From Physcomitrium patens (taxonomy: Eukaryota; Streptophyta; Bryopsida; Funariales; Funariaceae), in assembly GCF_000002425.4 (NCBI RefSeq), contig NC_037254.1, positions 3,623,797 to 3,687,796 of the forward strand: a stretch of 64,000 bases of DNA. The letters run 5' to 3'. The position numbers and the translations under genes were made by a program. Each line of letters starts with the position of its first letter. Position 1 is the first letter of the stretch. This document shows positions 1-12,714 of this stretch, piece after piece. The notes under the pieces were generated by a model, which was not told where the DNA came from, did not search any database, and saw nothing but the letters and a program-made list of their open reading frames with translations.

Positions 1-2100
1 ATCTTTTCATTATCTTCTAATATTCCTAACCTATGCAATTCTCTTTTAATAGTACTTAATTCTTTTTTTTATTATTTTTAAGTCATCAATCTTCTTATAT
101 ATAATGCTTCTAATTTCAAAAACGCTAATAAATCTTCTATTAAAAGCACCTATATCTTGCGAGAGTACCTCTCTTTCAGTACTTCTATAATCTTGTTTTA
201 TAGCGGTACCTTCAAAAAATCCTTGAATTCTTCAACAACCCTTGGCAATGGATTTTCTCTCAATTTATCTCAATTCCGCTCATGATTTGGATGCATAATC
301 AAAAACTGTACTACCCTCCTCCCATCCTCACTACAAATTCGTACATAAGCTAAACCATCATCAAGTATATTTGTTTCCATTCAAGTTGCAATAATATATA
401 GTTGTCCCAAAATAAGAGGATAAGATGTTGTATTTTGAACAAAAAAATTCTACTCCATTGCAATATCACCAATCCAAATTTTTACATCCGGGTAAGTACC
501 ATATAACTCTCTACATGTATTATTGGCTGCCCGTATTGTCCACCCATGCTCCATGTCAATTAGCCACCTTTGCTTCATATAAAGATCTTTAGACATAAGC
601 TTTACCTCTAAACCATGGTCAATCAAAGCAACAACCGATTCATCTATATTTCCAATCTTAACTAATACCTCTGTAGTTGCTCTAGCCCAATGCTTTCGAG
701 TATAATGACTTAAAACCTCTCTATCTTTATTACCTTGATCATCAAAACGTACCCTTTGATTATAATTCCTCTTTTCACTTGTTGATTGTTTATAACAATT
801 ATCAAATACATCTTCTTCACCTTCGTATGTGTGTGCATCAATAACAAGATTTAATCCAACTTCTCCCATTAATTGCCTCTTTCATTTAATACTCTCAATA
901 ATGACATCATGGAATTCTTTCTTGATAATTTCTAAAATTTCTTTCAATATAAACTCAACCTTAGCATTGAGTACACGTTCCTCAAGCACTCCCTTTAAAT
1001 CTGTTGTTGCTTCAATATGAGAGAGTAGTTTATAAGTTTTCAATTTATCTTTATCTTTCATCTCTATTACTTTTTCTTCTGATATTATTGAAGTATCCTT
1101 TGTTGAAAATTCTTATGAAGCTGATGCATGAGCCTTATCTCCTCGAGTTTGCCTTTTAGAAGAATTTTCTTCTCTTGAATCATCAAAATTTCCTCTTCTC
1201 TTTTCTTCCATTAAAGCTTCATGTTGGCTTTTAGAAAAATATGCATGTACTAACAAAGCTTCTACAAGATCCTCCCAACCCGTAGTACCACAAATTGTTG
1301 CAGTAATTTTTAATAAAGCTTCCTGTGGCATCTTTTCTTTTTGCATTGTAGAAATAGCACAAGACCAAAGTCCACTTGGTTGAACATTTCTAACAAAATT
1401 TTGTCTGCCATCATTATCCACCCTAGTTCCATAACTCACAGCTTCTATTGCTGCAATTTCATGTGTTGCCAAATAGTCTCTAACTTATGCTTTCATGCAT
1501 CCTTTACCAAAGTTGGTTTAGAAAAGATCACCAGTATCTTTCAATAGAACCTTTCCATCTTTCCAATAAACAATGTCTTATTGAACCATCTCATCAAATT
1601 CACCACAATCTTTTCAAGAATGAAAATCATCATTATACCAAATACATCTTTATTCATACCCTTGTACTATAGCAAGTTCAAATAATTGAATCATCTCTTT
1701 CTCAGAAACGCAATTCAATTCCATTTCCCACACATAACATCTTAAATATTTGGAAATATCCCTCCTATCAAATTGGTCAACCTTGTTAACCACTGCTTGC
1801 AATGCTTTGGTTACCAAAGTCTCTTTGCGATCATTGCCCTGTTGCTGTTGGATAAATAATGTAAATGCTTGAAACATTTTTGCAATGTTTGGGTCAAGGT
1901 ACATGCCTTGTTTACTAGTAGAAATTCTACTTGAAGTTGGGCTTGAAGATCCACTTGAAGCTCCATCCAAAGCTCCATTAAAAATTCCAAATTCAACCTT
2001 CTTCTCTTCTTGCGCCATCAATTTCAAATAACCACAAATATAATCCAATACCTTCCACCCCAAACTTTCACATCAGATTTACCACTTATGTCATATTACG
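1..2100 (-). mobile_element. Ty3/gypsy-type LTR retrotransposon fossil, gag and protease part
   Basis: Reading on the minus strand, a gag-like segment lies at about 1650-2020, followed by less conserved gag sequence and a retropepsin-like protease segment at about 450-870. The 1-450 stretch looks like the start of the link to reverse transcriptase, which would lie beyond the left edge. An LTR-end-like motif, close to TGTAATATGACA on the minus strand, sits at 2089-2100 just upstream of gag, where a 5' LTR would stop. The element is broken, with several breaks, and looks old. Family assignment rests on the gag and protease resemblance and on gene order; the exact lineage is not recognised. Confidence 0.75.
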
Positions 2101-2199
2101 TATTATATTATCGAGGAATATATTGGTATCGTATTGTAATATGACTATATAGTGAAAATATAAATAAAAAAGATTTTATTAATATTTAATCATCTTGGA

Positions 2200-2900
2200 T
2201 GTTAGAAACAATGGCAAATTCGAGTACCAATATTCAAGGGCCAGTTAATGACATCTCATTGTAAGCTATACCATCGAACGTGATATCAGTAATATATTCC
2301 ACCGGCATCATCAAACCAAGTACCCTCTGTATCAACAGGACAACCATGATCATTTTCTAATCCTACATAGAACAAGCCTAGTAGGTATATATCGATGGAG
2401 ATACCCAATATGCATGATGGGGGTATAAGAAGACGACTTCGTTGTTTCCGATACAAACAAATTGGTCATTATACTAATGAATGTTCCAATCCCAGAGCCA
2501 ATGATGATTACACGTCAGTGTGTGGAAATTGCAAGCAGTCGAGGCATACTTATCAGCAATGTAATGTTCCGTTCAATTTTAATAATCGAGATCAATAGAT
2601 CAAAAGCCAAGAAAAAAATTGAAGAGATAAATCGAGGTCCTCAAGATTCTCTACTAAAATGGGTGGAATGTGTCCAAGCCATTCTTACAAGGAGTCGGCA
2701 AAAGGGGAAAGGACCAATTCAACATTTGGATGAGCCTGATGCGAAGGGCCAATTTGATCCAATTTCGAGGACATCCAATCTAAGTCTTGTTACGAGCTTC
2801 TTATCCAGTATGGGACCTGACTCGGTTGGGCAACCCAATGAGGTCCCGATCATAGAGGCTTCAGTTCTATTTCAAGCTATTCCGTTCTCTATGCCGTTTT
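2200..2900 (+). mobile_element. gag-like retroelement fragment with zinc knuckles
   Basis: A plus-strand open segment at 2395-2598 carries two tandem zinc-knuckle-like motifs, one of them a good CX2CX4HX4C, as found in the nucleocapsid part of retrotransposon gag. The following stretch to 2900 is open and charged but unrecognised. It lies opposite in orientation to the gag-protease fossil on its left and directly before an LTR-like repeat, so it appears to come from a second element. It is a broken, old fragment. Confidence 0.5.
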
Positions 2901-2989
2901 GAGGAAATGTCCTTTCCGTAGAAAGATCCTCTTAGAGGCGAAATTCCAAAGAAGCACGATCTGCTATTCCAATTCAGAAGTCCAGGGCA

Positions 2990-3665
2990 GAAGAATAGAG
3001 GATTTGGGATCGAAGAGCTAGCTTCAAGCTCCTTTGAAAGATGTAAGACTTGGTTTCATAGAGTTTGGCAAGACTTTGCAATCATTGTTGAAAGTCAGTG
3101 TTTGTATTGGTGATTTGGGTTTTTTGCAATAAAGTTAGGGATAGTACTCTTGACTGTTTTGTAAAATTGGAGAAACATCTGCGATTGAAATTTTAGAGGT
3201 ATCTAGATGGTTGAGTATGCCAAGCACATGCAAAAAATTGTGTTAATCTAATAGTATGGATAGAGGATATTTGATCGTTAGTGTAAAGAGATATCAGAAG
3301 TTGGCAGATTGGGGCTGTTTAGGATTTTTGTGATATCTGGAGATCTACTAGCTGGAATAAGGTAAATTTTAGTGTGGTAAGTTGGGGACTTAAAGGCGGA
3401 GCTGCACACAAAGTTTGAATGAGAATTAATGGTTGAGGAAGGTAAAATTACAATTCAAAGTTCGTCATCAACTTTCTGGGCGGCAGTCAAGGGACATCAG
3501 TGTGGATTTATGGCGTTTTCTTGCAATCTGGAAGTTGGATTGGATTAAAACTTCTTGAGCATTTAGAAGACTTACAAAGACACTAATGGTAGAAGTTTTA
3601 CAATAATTAAATAGAGCGATTAAGAATAACAGCTTGTCGAAGCTCGCTGTCTAGAGTTAGGATTT
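2990..3665 (+). repeat. LTR-like repeat, plus orientation (left arm of a diverged inverted pair)
   Basis: The reverse complement of this segment matches 4140-4850 by eye along most of its length. Shared stretches include one around AAGTCTTCTAAATGCTCAAG and one around AGCTAGCTTCAAGCTC. The two copies differ at many positions, so the duplication is old. An LTR-end-like motif (TGTAATACGACA) follows at 3932-3943. The most likely origin is LTRs of related Ty3/gypsy elements in opposite orientation. No open reading frame of note lies inside. Confidence 0.55.
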
Positions 3666-4139
3666 TAAAATTAAAAAATAAAATAATAAAATAATAATAA
3701 TAATAAAAATTAAATTAAATTAACAAATAAAAAAAATTTGTGCTTATAATATCTTAAAGTTATAAAAAAATAGTATTTCCAAGCACTTTGTATTGAGATT
3801 AAGCTTTTACATTGCAATCCAAAATAGTTTATATTTAGATGGTTGAAATCCACCAGACTACTTGGATACTTCCAAAATATTATTTTATCTTCCACAGCCA
3901 GACACTTGGTGCATTCTTAAACAAGATAGCATGTAATACGACACCACGCACTTAGTTGTAGAAGGTGAGATTATGTTTTACAAGTAACCAAGAAATCCTA
4001 ATAGGTTTCATCCATGCGAGAAGAATATAATCTGAATTTCAATTCAAAAGTATTTAAAACACTCTTTTTAGTAGTCTTAACCATACATAAATCCCAATTA
4101 CCTTCTTACTTTCATATTTAAGCAATTTAGATTTTTCTT
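3666..4139. other. AT-rich spacer between the two LTR-like arms
   Basis: A simple A/T-rich tract at 3670-3730 leads into non-coding sequence. Around 3885-3943 a stretch of about 60 bases resembles 7750-7807, both ending in TGTAATAYGACA. No gene is seen. Confidence 0.5.
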
Positions 4140-4850
4140 ATAAGTTCCAATCCTAATAAGTGAACTTTAACAAGCTGTAACATCCAATCCGATCGTCCAC
4201 TTGATGTAGAATTTTGCATGCAATTATCAATATAAGTCTTCTAAATGCTCAAGAATTTTTAGCCCAATGCAACTTACAGATTGTGAGAAAACCTCCAAAA
4301 ATTGCACCAATGTCACTCGGCTGCCAACTTAAAAAATGAAGCAGAAATCCTAGCAATGATTTCTCCCTTTTCAATTGTTAACTTTGTCTCAAAATTGGTG
4401 TGTAGCTTGATCTTCAAGTCCTACAACACCATGCCAATTTTCACTTTAATCCAATTAATAGATCTTCAAATATCATAGAAATCCTATCCAACTTCAAACT
4501 GCCACTTTCTAAAACCCTCTTAAACTAAAAACTAGATATCTCTAAACTACGCCGTTACATTATTACAAAATTTGTATATACTTAGCACATCCAATAATCC
4601 AAATAGTATCAAATTTTTAATTGTAGATGTCACACCAATTGTACGAACTAGCCAAAATTACTAGCCCTAATTATATTATGTAAAATCCAAATCACTGATA
4701 CAAACCCTGATTTTGAACAAAAAATTTTAAGTCCTCTAAAACCTTGTCAAAAAAATTCTTATGTCTCTAGAGAGAACTTCAAGCTAGCTCTCAAACTCAA
4801 ACCTTTGATCTTTGAATGAAACCCTATTTTTCCCTAGGCCGTCATTTTAG
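4140..4850 (-). repeat. LTR-like repeat, minus orientation (right arm of a diverged inverted pair)
   Basis: This is the minus-strand counterpart of 2990-3665, recognised by direct comparison of the reverse complement. Divergence is considerable and spread evenly, with small length differences. It is treated as an LTR fossil; no coding content was found. Confidence 0.55.
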
Positions 4851-4994
4851 TAGCTAGAGGTTTGATTTCGACCTTGTCTCACAAATAGTTGACCCTCGGA
4901 TATCAATCTATCATATCTTAAGGATTTTTTAGCCCAATCCTACTTTTAACTTAATCCTAGTATCAATTACACTAATTATTTATCTATTAGGATT

Positions 4995-5058
4995 GTTGAC
5001 ATGTTGTCGTGATGTAAATAATTATAACTATATCACTACATCACGACAACATGTCAAC
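4995..5058. repeat. perfect 22-bp inverted repeat with 20-base loop
   Basis: The left arm at 4995-5016 begins GTTGACATGTTGTCGTGATG and the right arm at 5037-5058 is its exact reverse complement. The loop, 5017-5036, is A/T-rich. The match stops abruptly on both sides. Every neighbouring repeat is heavily diverged, so a perfect stem suggests a recent origin or active maintenance. Confidence 0.9.
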
Positions 5059-5239
5059 ATGAAATACTTGAGATTCTTGTGATTTGTATATACTAAGACT
5101 GGACTTCAAGCATCTTCTAAATAATGAGGCCATTCTTGAAATGAATCTACAATTACAAGAAGTTCTTTGTTGTAGATTTCATAGTTAATCTTTGTTGCTA
5201 AAAATTTCTTAGAACGGAAAGCTATTAAATTGAATTTAT

Positions 5240-8200
5240 CATTTGTTCCCATTTGTCACAATATTGCACCAAAGGCAAAGTTTGATGCATATGTTTATTC
5301 TAGTTCTCTATAAAATAAAAATCTCTACAAAGAATGCTTTGAAAAAGTCAATACAATACAAAATTGATAGAGAAGTAAATTCCTTCTTCAAAGCAAAAAA
5401 TGATGCTTTGGCTTCTTTATTCCACTCAAGTTTGTCTTTACAAGTCAAACTTGTAAGTGGAGCTGCAATTTAAAAAAAATACTTGATAAAGATTTGATAA
5501 TAAGTGGCAAAGCTCAAAAAGCATTACAAATCTCTTGCTGTTCTTGAGATCTTTCAATCTATGATAGTTTGAATCTTCTTTGAATCCATTATAAGGCCTT
5601 CATTAGAAATATTGTCTTTCAAGTATCTCTTAAAAAATCATAAGACAGAAAAATCAAAAACTATAATAACTGATGTTAGAAAATGAATTAATTGAGCCAC
5701 TCAAAGAAATTCCAATAATGAAGGCATTGGACTTTGACCTTGACTCTATAAAATTCTTCGAATGATGTTGGTCCAAAATATAAATTGATATGCTCTAGTT
5801 AGTTATTAAAGCAATAGCCAACGGAGATCTATTACAATAATTCAATACTAGTAGAATTACTTTTGTCTCCAAATCTAAAGACCTATTTTATATCACCAAT
5901 TATAAGTCAATCTCTATGATCAATATCATATACAAGATTATAGCAAAAATCTTAGTAAATTTTTAATTAAACAATCTTTAAAGATAGATACATAAATTAC
6001 AAACATGCTTTGTAGGAAGATGTTGTATCTTTGATAAGCTTTACTTGGCATTCAAATCTATGGCATGGATTAAAGAAAGTAATCAAGAAATAATACTAAT
6101 ACTACTAGACTTTAAAAAAGCATATGATCACATTAGCTTAAGCTTTCTTAAAGCAATACTAATAAGACTTGGATTCTTAAACAACTAGATCAATATAATT
6201 ATGATGTTAAATAAAGAAGCAGCTACAACAATTATTATAAATAGCGAATAAGGTCCAATGTTTAATCTAAAGCACTCAATGTGTTCTTGTATGGTAATAC
6301 AATTGTATGGTGACAAATAAAAATATAGATGTTATTATAGAAGAATCTAATAAAAAGATATAATAAAAATAAAAATAAAAAATAAAAAATAAAAAGATAA
6401 TAAGAACTTTAATCTTAATACTATTTTTAATAAAAGAGTTTCTATTTATTTTGTAGGGCCATAAATGAACCAAATCAAAATAAATAAGATATATAATTAA
6501 TATAGACGTGCTTAAAAAAAGATTAAAAATAAGTTATAATAAAAATTATCTAAAAATATGAAGAATTGATGCGCAAAGAGGACCAGTTGTGAACCAAGAT
6601 CAAAATCAGACCCTCATGCACAAAACCATGTACCTACGGTGACTCCAAGGTTCTTTGATTGATCAAAGAGTGGGATTTGAGAGCAGATAGGAAAGAGGAT
6701 TTTTGAATGTTAGTTTTTAGTAATTTGAGTGCGTAACAACTTTGTAAAGGATTTGTAAAAGTAGAGTTGTTTTTAATTGACTTTGGATTTTGAAAAATTC
6801 AAAGAATTTGTACTTTTGACAATTGTTTGAAATTTGTAAATGATCTATAAGTAAAATTTTGTGATTAAGTAATAATTATTATGTATAATTTTTTTTACAA
6901 GCTTGTTCTAATAGTTTGTTTAATATTTATTGAAGCTCAAACATATTGAAGTCTCAAGAATTAGGATTTAAAAGACCAATGAGGATTTCTAACATATTTG
7001 TCAATCTACTAATTAGATTGAAATAAAGTTTTGTATATAAGTAATAAATATGACTTCCAAAAATTATGCAAAGTTTGATACCTATTAAATAGTGAAATTA
7101 AGAGATTTTGGCTTTAGAATATCAATATCAAGGTAGGAGAAAGAGATTGACTAACATCCAAGCAAGTTTTAGAGATTATCTTTTTTTTTGGTATATTTGA
7201 TCTTTTTCAAATATTTTTGTTCTTATTTATAATTTAATTATTAAAAAGTATACAAATTAATAATTAAAATAAATGATTAAATTATTAATTATTGAAATTT
7301 TAATTCATTATAATATTATTAAGAATTTGTCTAAGATTTAGAATTTAATTAGGATTCACTAAGATTTTATTAGAATTTAATTAAAATTGATCTATGGTTT
7401 AAGAATTAATTAAGATTTAATTAGGATTTTATTAAGATTTATTTTATATTTATTTAATATTTATTTAAGTTTTCTATTATTTTTATTATTTCTTTTAATA
7501 TTTTTTATTATTTTTTTAAATTTTATATTTATAATATTTTTAAAATATTATTGTTATTTCTTTAAGATTTTATTTTTATAAATTTTTAAGATGTTTTTTT
7601 TTAGATTAATTATGACTTCTTTATGTTTCTTTAAAATTTCTTTTAAAAAACATTTGGAGTGGATAAAGTTTAATTAAATTTTTTTAAAATTAATTGAGGT
7701 TTATTTAAGACTATTAGATTTGATAGGATTTTGCTGTTGCATTTCTACTTACCTTCCACAACTAAGTACCTGATATATTTTTAAGGAAGAATACATGTAA
7801 TATGACAATATTAAGATTGCTTCTTAGTACCATATTTATTTTTATTTGCAACATATATTATATGCTATATATTATAGGAACTCAAATAAAATTTATATGA
7901 ACTACAACTACCAAACAACTCAATAATGAATAACTAGATATTTGTCAATAATATTAGCTTATTTCTTACAAAAGACTTAGATAACCTTACTAAAGTAATG
8001 CTAGTACCTAATTGGTATTGTGAAGCCTCAAATATCAAAGCCAATTGATATAAGACATATGCAATTTAGACCTCTTCAAAACAATGTATATAGCAATGAC
8101 ATACAAACCTCAATCTAATATAAAAAATGGAGGGAGAAATGATAAAATACTTTGAATTCTTAATTAGATACAAAATAAAAGAAGAAGACCATGGCAACAA

Positions 8201-9780
8201 AGTTGTACAATATATCACAAGATAATAAGTAAAATAAGAATCCAAGAAACTTTTTTTAATTGAAAAACTTCTAACCATAAATCAAATGATATTGGCTTCT
8301 ATATAATACATGGTTTCATGTTCAAGTATTGTTGAGAAGATCTTCAAACAAGTACAAGCCCTCATACACAACTACCTATAAAGTAGCATAATTACAAGAA
8401 TAGCAAGGACTAAAATTAAATAGAATATCACTATCAAACTAACAACCTATGGAAGATTAAAGATCTTTGATTCAAAGATCTAAATCAAAGCCTTCCTAGC
8501 AAAATATGTAGCAAGGAGGCTCACTGTTGAGATGGAACTATAGAAAATCTTCCTCTAATGTAGAATAAATTCAACTCATTACTTTAAATACAAAACTTGG
8601 CACTTCAATATATATTGGATGATTAAAATTAACTTATCAATTAATTTATAACGCTCCTTATTATAGTAGAATGCAAGCAAGGCTTAGCAGAGCCTATAAT
8701 TTAATCTCATCTTTATTCTTCCAAAGTATACAGTCAAATATTTGTTAATAAACATATAACAACTCATAAATATTAGACATAGAAGGCTACATGTAGAAAA
8801 AAGACAAAGCTTATTGACTTATACTCTAGTATCAAAAGGAGTTTATTCCATCTTTGGCATCTAAAACAAATACATATATGATTAGTTCACTATAGCCCAA
8901 TTCAAATGCTAAATTGGAAACAATACAACAAAATTATAACTATATCAAAACTTTAATTTCATATTTTGATATCTAAATAATGCAATATCTTACTTGCCAT
9001 GGAATTGGTGGAATTGGCATATTTGGTGCTATTAATGCGCAAAGAAACATAATCAAAGTGTATCACATATAAGAACTCATAAAAGGCAAATTAAATGGTA
9101 CCAAATACATAGTTACATCATTAAAGAAACTTAAATCAATACATGAATGAGTCTTATACTTCAATGAAAGAAAACTACTGAGGATATAAGTAGCTTTAAA
9201 GAATGCAAAATATAAAATCATAGGTTTTAATCTAAACAAGCCACTCCTATCCCAACAACTCCTATAGTTCATAAGAAAACACCTAATTTAGCATATAACC
9301 TTTGATTTAAGAAAATAGCATTGATAGAATCAAAATAACATCAAGACCATACATATATATAACTACATAATACAAAGATGATATAGAATTGGCAGCATCA
9401 ACATGAAAGTAATATTAAAAAAAGAATATAACCTTAGAGCTCATTATTTTAAAAATGAACATTATAGGTTGTTTTACAAAGTACTATGACATCCATAGCT
9501 ACATCGAAAGAGTGATCCATCATATGATCACTCTAAGAGAAGATATATTAATAGATGCCTTGTGCCAAGTTATGAGAATGGACCTTTAATGTTGCCTTTG
9601 CAATACAAGAGCCATAGAAACAATTCAACATGCCTTTTGGAACTGCCATGCCATCAAGTTAGAATGGAACTTATATAACAACCTTTGCAACTCAAACTAG
9701 CTATCCCCTCTCAACAGTTAGGACAATGTGCTATACATCACCCTCCATCCTACAACTTTGATAAACCACTCAGCCCTCAC
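5240..9780 (+). mobile_element. decayed LINE (non-LTR retrotransposon), plus strand
   Basis: Conceptual translation at about 5840-6290 shows the N-terminal and palm part of a LINE reverse transcriptase: a run ending YKIIAKIL, then LLDFKKAYDHISLSFL. This matches the usual YKI-AKIL and LLDFEKAYD motifs. At about 8400-8720 the post-RT region appears (KAFLAKYVARRL). At about 9590-9660 the terminal zinc-binding motif appears as CLCN..(10)..HAFWNC. The order fits one plus-strand L1-like element. Stop codons and shifts are frequent, so it is long dead. About 6470-7900 matches no LINE part and seems to be a later insertion. The upstream endonuclease region was not recognised. Confidence 0.75.
6470..7900. 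other. AT-rich insertion within the LINE, possibly a solo-LTR remnant
   Basis: This stretch separates the LINE reverse transcriptase from its C-terminal part. 7300-7460 holds degenerate repeats of an AAGATTTAATTAGGATTTTATT-like unit. The right end at 7750-7807 resembles 3885-3943 and ends TGTAATATGACA, an LTR-end-like motif. A solo LTR nested in the LINE is plausible, but I could not locate a matching left end. No gene was found. Confidence 0.35.
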
Positions 9781-11330
9781 ATACATGGTAAGAATTACCA
9801 CAGCCACCTCCTAGAACATTTTTAAGACGCTCATATTGTGGAATGTTTCGTGAGCCAAATGTAGCTTTGATAGGAACCAGGCATCCTACCACACTAGCCA
9901 GGTGCTCTACTAATTCTGAAAAATGACAGTACGAATTGGCTTCAAAGCTTGCAGGGAGCTCCACCATCATGCTAGACCCCCATTAGAACAGCACCAAAAA
10001 GTCAAACTATTTTGCGCCACATAGACCAAGTACAATACCTTTGCCAGCCCAAAACCGCTCACATACGCCCAGTTTCAGTACGATTGCAACTGGTCCAGCT
10101 CTAGCCTCTTATTCAGCGCATTTATAGGTTAACAGCGATTGCTAGAACACTGGTGTGCGTTCATATTGTGGACGCTACTGCAAGTTTGAACACCAAAGAG
10201 ATGGCTGCTGCCTAATCAGAAATCCCACCATCGTGAGCGGCTCCAAAACACTTCTTCCCCGCTCGAAGAATACCCGGGCATTCTTCAACCTCTCGTCAGA
10301 GGTAGCGAGAACAACTCAGAGGGTATGTACTCAATCAGGCTCATCCTTGATTCAGAACGAGAGCACAAAATCCCATCCAGAAAACTGGAGCACCAAAAAC
10401 CAGTTCCTGAGCTGTCGAACCATGTTCTGCAGAGCCTAAGGAAAGCATTTGATCAATGCACCGAAAAGCACGATTATCGCGGGCAAAAGAAGACGAAAAA
10501 TATTCTAGAAGGATCTAGTGAATCAATAACGTTCGTCACAATGAACATCAGACAACTAACAGACTGAACAGAAACCTACTGTGACAAGTTGGGACTACTT
10601 CAACTCCACTCAGACACGAGTCAGTGTAGAGATGGGAAATGAAGGGTATCGAACACTCCTGTCTATGAAAAACAGACAAAGAGCATGCACCGCTGAAGTA
10701 ATCGCTTATCGATCAAGCAACAATTCGAGTACTGTTGACTGGAATGGAAGACTGGTGGCATCAGAAGCAACCATCTCATCTCGTGTGCTCAGTGTCACAG
10801 ACATCTCACACACTCATCATTCTGTTTGACTCTTTTTTCGTGCTGCTTCTCTACCACTTTGTTCGTCTGCAAACCACCGAATGAACGATGCTTGAAGCGG
10901 CAGCCTGCACCCCCAAAGCTCGTCTGGTTTCTTTCGGTATCAACTCTCGTGTCAACTCTGATGTTTATTATTATTATTATTATTATTATTTTGGTTTAAA
11001 GTTTTGGCGTATGGTGTTCCCTGATTTTTTTGAGGAAAAAGTAGAAGAAAAATGAAAAAGAAACAATTTGAACACAAGTATTTTTTATTTTTTTATTTTT
11101 TTTGTTGTTGTTGTATTAAGCATTATTCCACACAGATAGGCGTTTAGATTAGTCCAAGGTTTAGAAACTAACAATGTGATGAAAAGGGACCAAAGAAATC
11201 TTCATTTCAATTAGATTTTAGGATCATGCTCAAGATGGTTTTCGTGGAAGACAAAGGCACGGTTGAAGATGGGACTCAGCGACCGAAAACCGCGCCCGTG
11301 ACTCAGGTGGGGGGGGGTGCAAAGCCGCAG
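9781..11330. other. unassigned intergenic region upstream of SKP1
   Basis: Base composition becomes more balanced here than in the repeats to the left. Several short open frames occur (for example 9770-9970 minus and 10155-10440 plus), but none shows a recognisable domain, splice pattern or repeated motif. A 12-unit (ATT)n microsatellite-like tract lies at about 10963-10990, with T/A-rich tracts around 11083-11112. It probably includes distal promoter sequence of SKP1. Confidence 0.4.
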
Positions 11331-12714
11331 GAGGAACGAGTCATTGCTCGAGCTTTCTCCTTCCTCGGTCTTCCTTGTCTGGTGCTTCCTTCTCCGTCTT
11401 CGGTTCAGTGATATAGAGGTCGATCTCCCTCTTCACCGCCCCCACACTTTAAGCGTGCAGGGTTTCGCCGTGAACTCCTTCAGGAAAATCATTTGACGTG
11501 CAAGGCTTCCAACTAAGGTGCGTCATCCTTCATTTTTCCGGCTTACGAGCGTGCCCTCGAAATATTGTTTGTGCGCGTGCAGGTGTGGTGTTTTATGTTG
11601 TGGTGGAGTTATATTGAAACTGTCCGGCAAAGATGAGCACGGAAAGAAGGAATAAAAAGAACTGGGCACACTGTGTACGATATGCTTGTCGGTGCTGTGA
11701 GCGTTGTGGTGCGCTGTCGGTTTGCCTGTTAGGTGCTCCTCTGTGAGGGTTTCCTTTTCGGTGACGGAGGTCGTGGTTTCAGATAGCTTGCGGAGGAGGG
11801 ATCATTGTCTGATTTGAAGGATTTGGAGATTTAAGTAGAGGTTAGGGTTCCTGTTTTTGCACTTATTTCAAGTTGGAGCTAATTTCAGCTCGGGTGTATG
11901 CTCTTAGGTCACGGGAATAGTTTCACTACGTGTTCAGGTGTTCGATTTGTCGTGGCACTCTGAGTTTCGACTAAGTTGGTGCAAATGTTTGGCAATTCTG
12001 CTCCGAATTTCAGTTAGCGCTTCCATGTAGTTTTTTTGTGCGACGGACAGTTTGAGGATGTACCTCGCGTCCGTTTCTTGTTTACAACGTTGATGTGAAG
12101 GTGTCATCAGCTATCGCCTCCGTTACTTTGCTGGTGATGATTAGTGCATGTATTTTGTGTGCTATTGGCACCACTGCGTGATCCTTTCCGGATTTGTTTC
12201 GTTTCTGTCAGGAGGGACATGCCATTATTTTTTCCTTGTAACGTTGGCTCGCGTTGCTCTCAAATTCTTCTAAGTTGACTCATCAATTCGTTATGAAATA
12301 TTGATATATTCCGCATTATTGCTCAGAATAAAATCACGAGGTTTGTGGAAGTGTTCCAGTTATTCAGTATCTGCTCTTAAAGATTTCAGAATAGATCATC
12401 TTGAAGGGGGTGGGGGGAAGGAGATCCTTCAAGAAAGAGTAATTATCACTCTTCACAATTCTACCCTATTTTAGGATGAACTATTTCAAATCATCGTGAT
12501 TCTGTGAGCAGCATATTAGCTGGTTGTCTGTGCATGCATTATGGTTAGTATTCGCGTTTGTCCCGGTGCTCACGTGTTAGTTATGTGTAAAGTGTGCACA
12601 AGTAGATAATAAAAGAATTTTTCAGAACTAGTTTTAGACTTCTGATTTATCGACAATTTGAGTGGGTATACCTGTTACTAACCCTATGCATAACTCCATT
12701 AGTTATCTTCAAAT
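11330..12714 (+). promoter_or_regulatory. putative SKP1 promoter/5' leader with leader intron
   Basis: A pyrimidine-rich leader-like stretch at about 11340-11517 is followed by a possible donor (AAG|GTGCGT at 11518). A well-formed acceptor ends at 12702, preceded by a perfect TACTAAC branch-point motif at 12676-12682. This implies a leader intron of about 1.2 kb ending 12 bases before the SKP1 ATG. An alternative donor lies near 11581. The acceptor side is convincing; the donor and the transcription start are inference. Confidence 0.45.

Noticed and set aside
7300-7470. Possible tandem array of AAGATTTAATTAGGATT-like units
   Set aside because: Period is irregular and composition almost entirely A/T, so it may be simple-sequence drift. 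Mentioned only within the AT-rich insert.
9770-9970. 66-aa minus-strand open frame beside the LINE end
   Set aside because: No known domain; overlaps the LINE 3' part on the other strand. Evidence too thin.
10155-10829. Three short plus-strand open frames upstream of SKP1
   Set aside because: No recognisable motif, no splice-supported joining and no similarity to each other; treated as chance frames.
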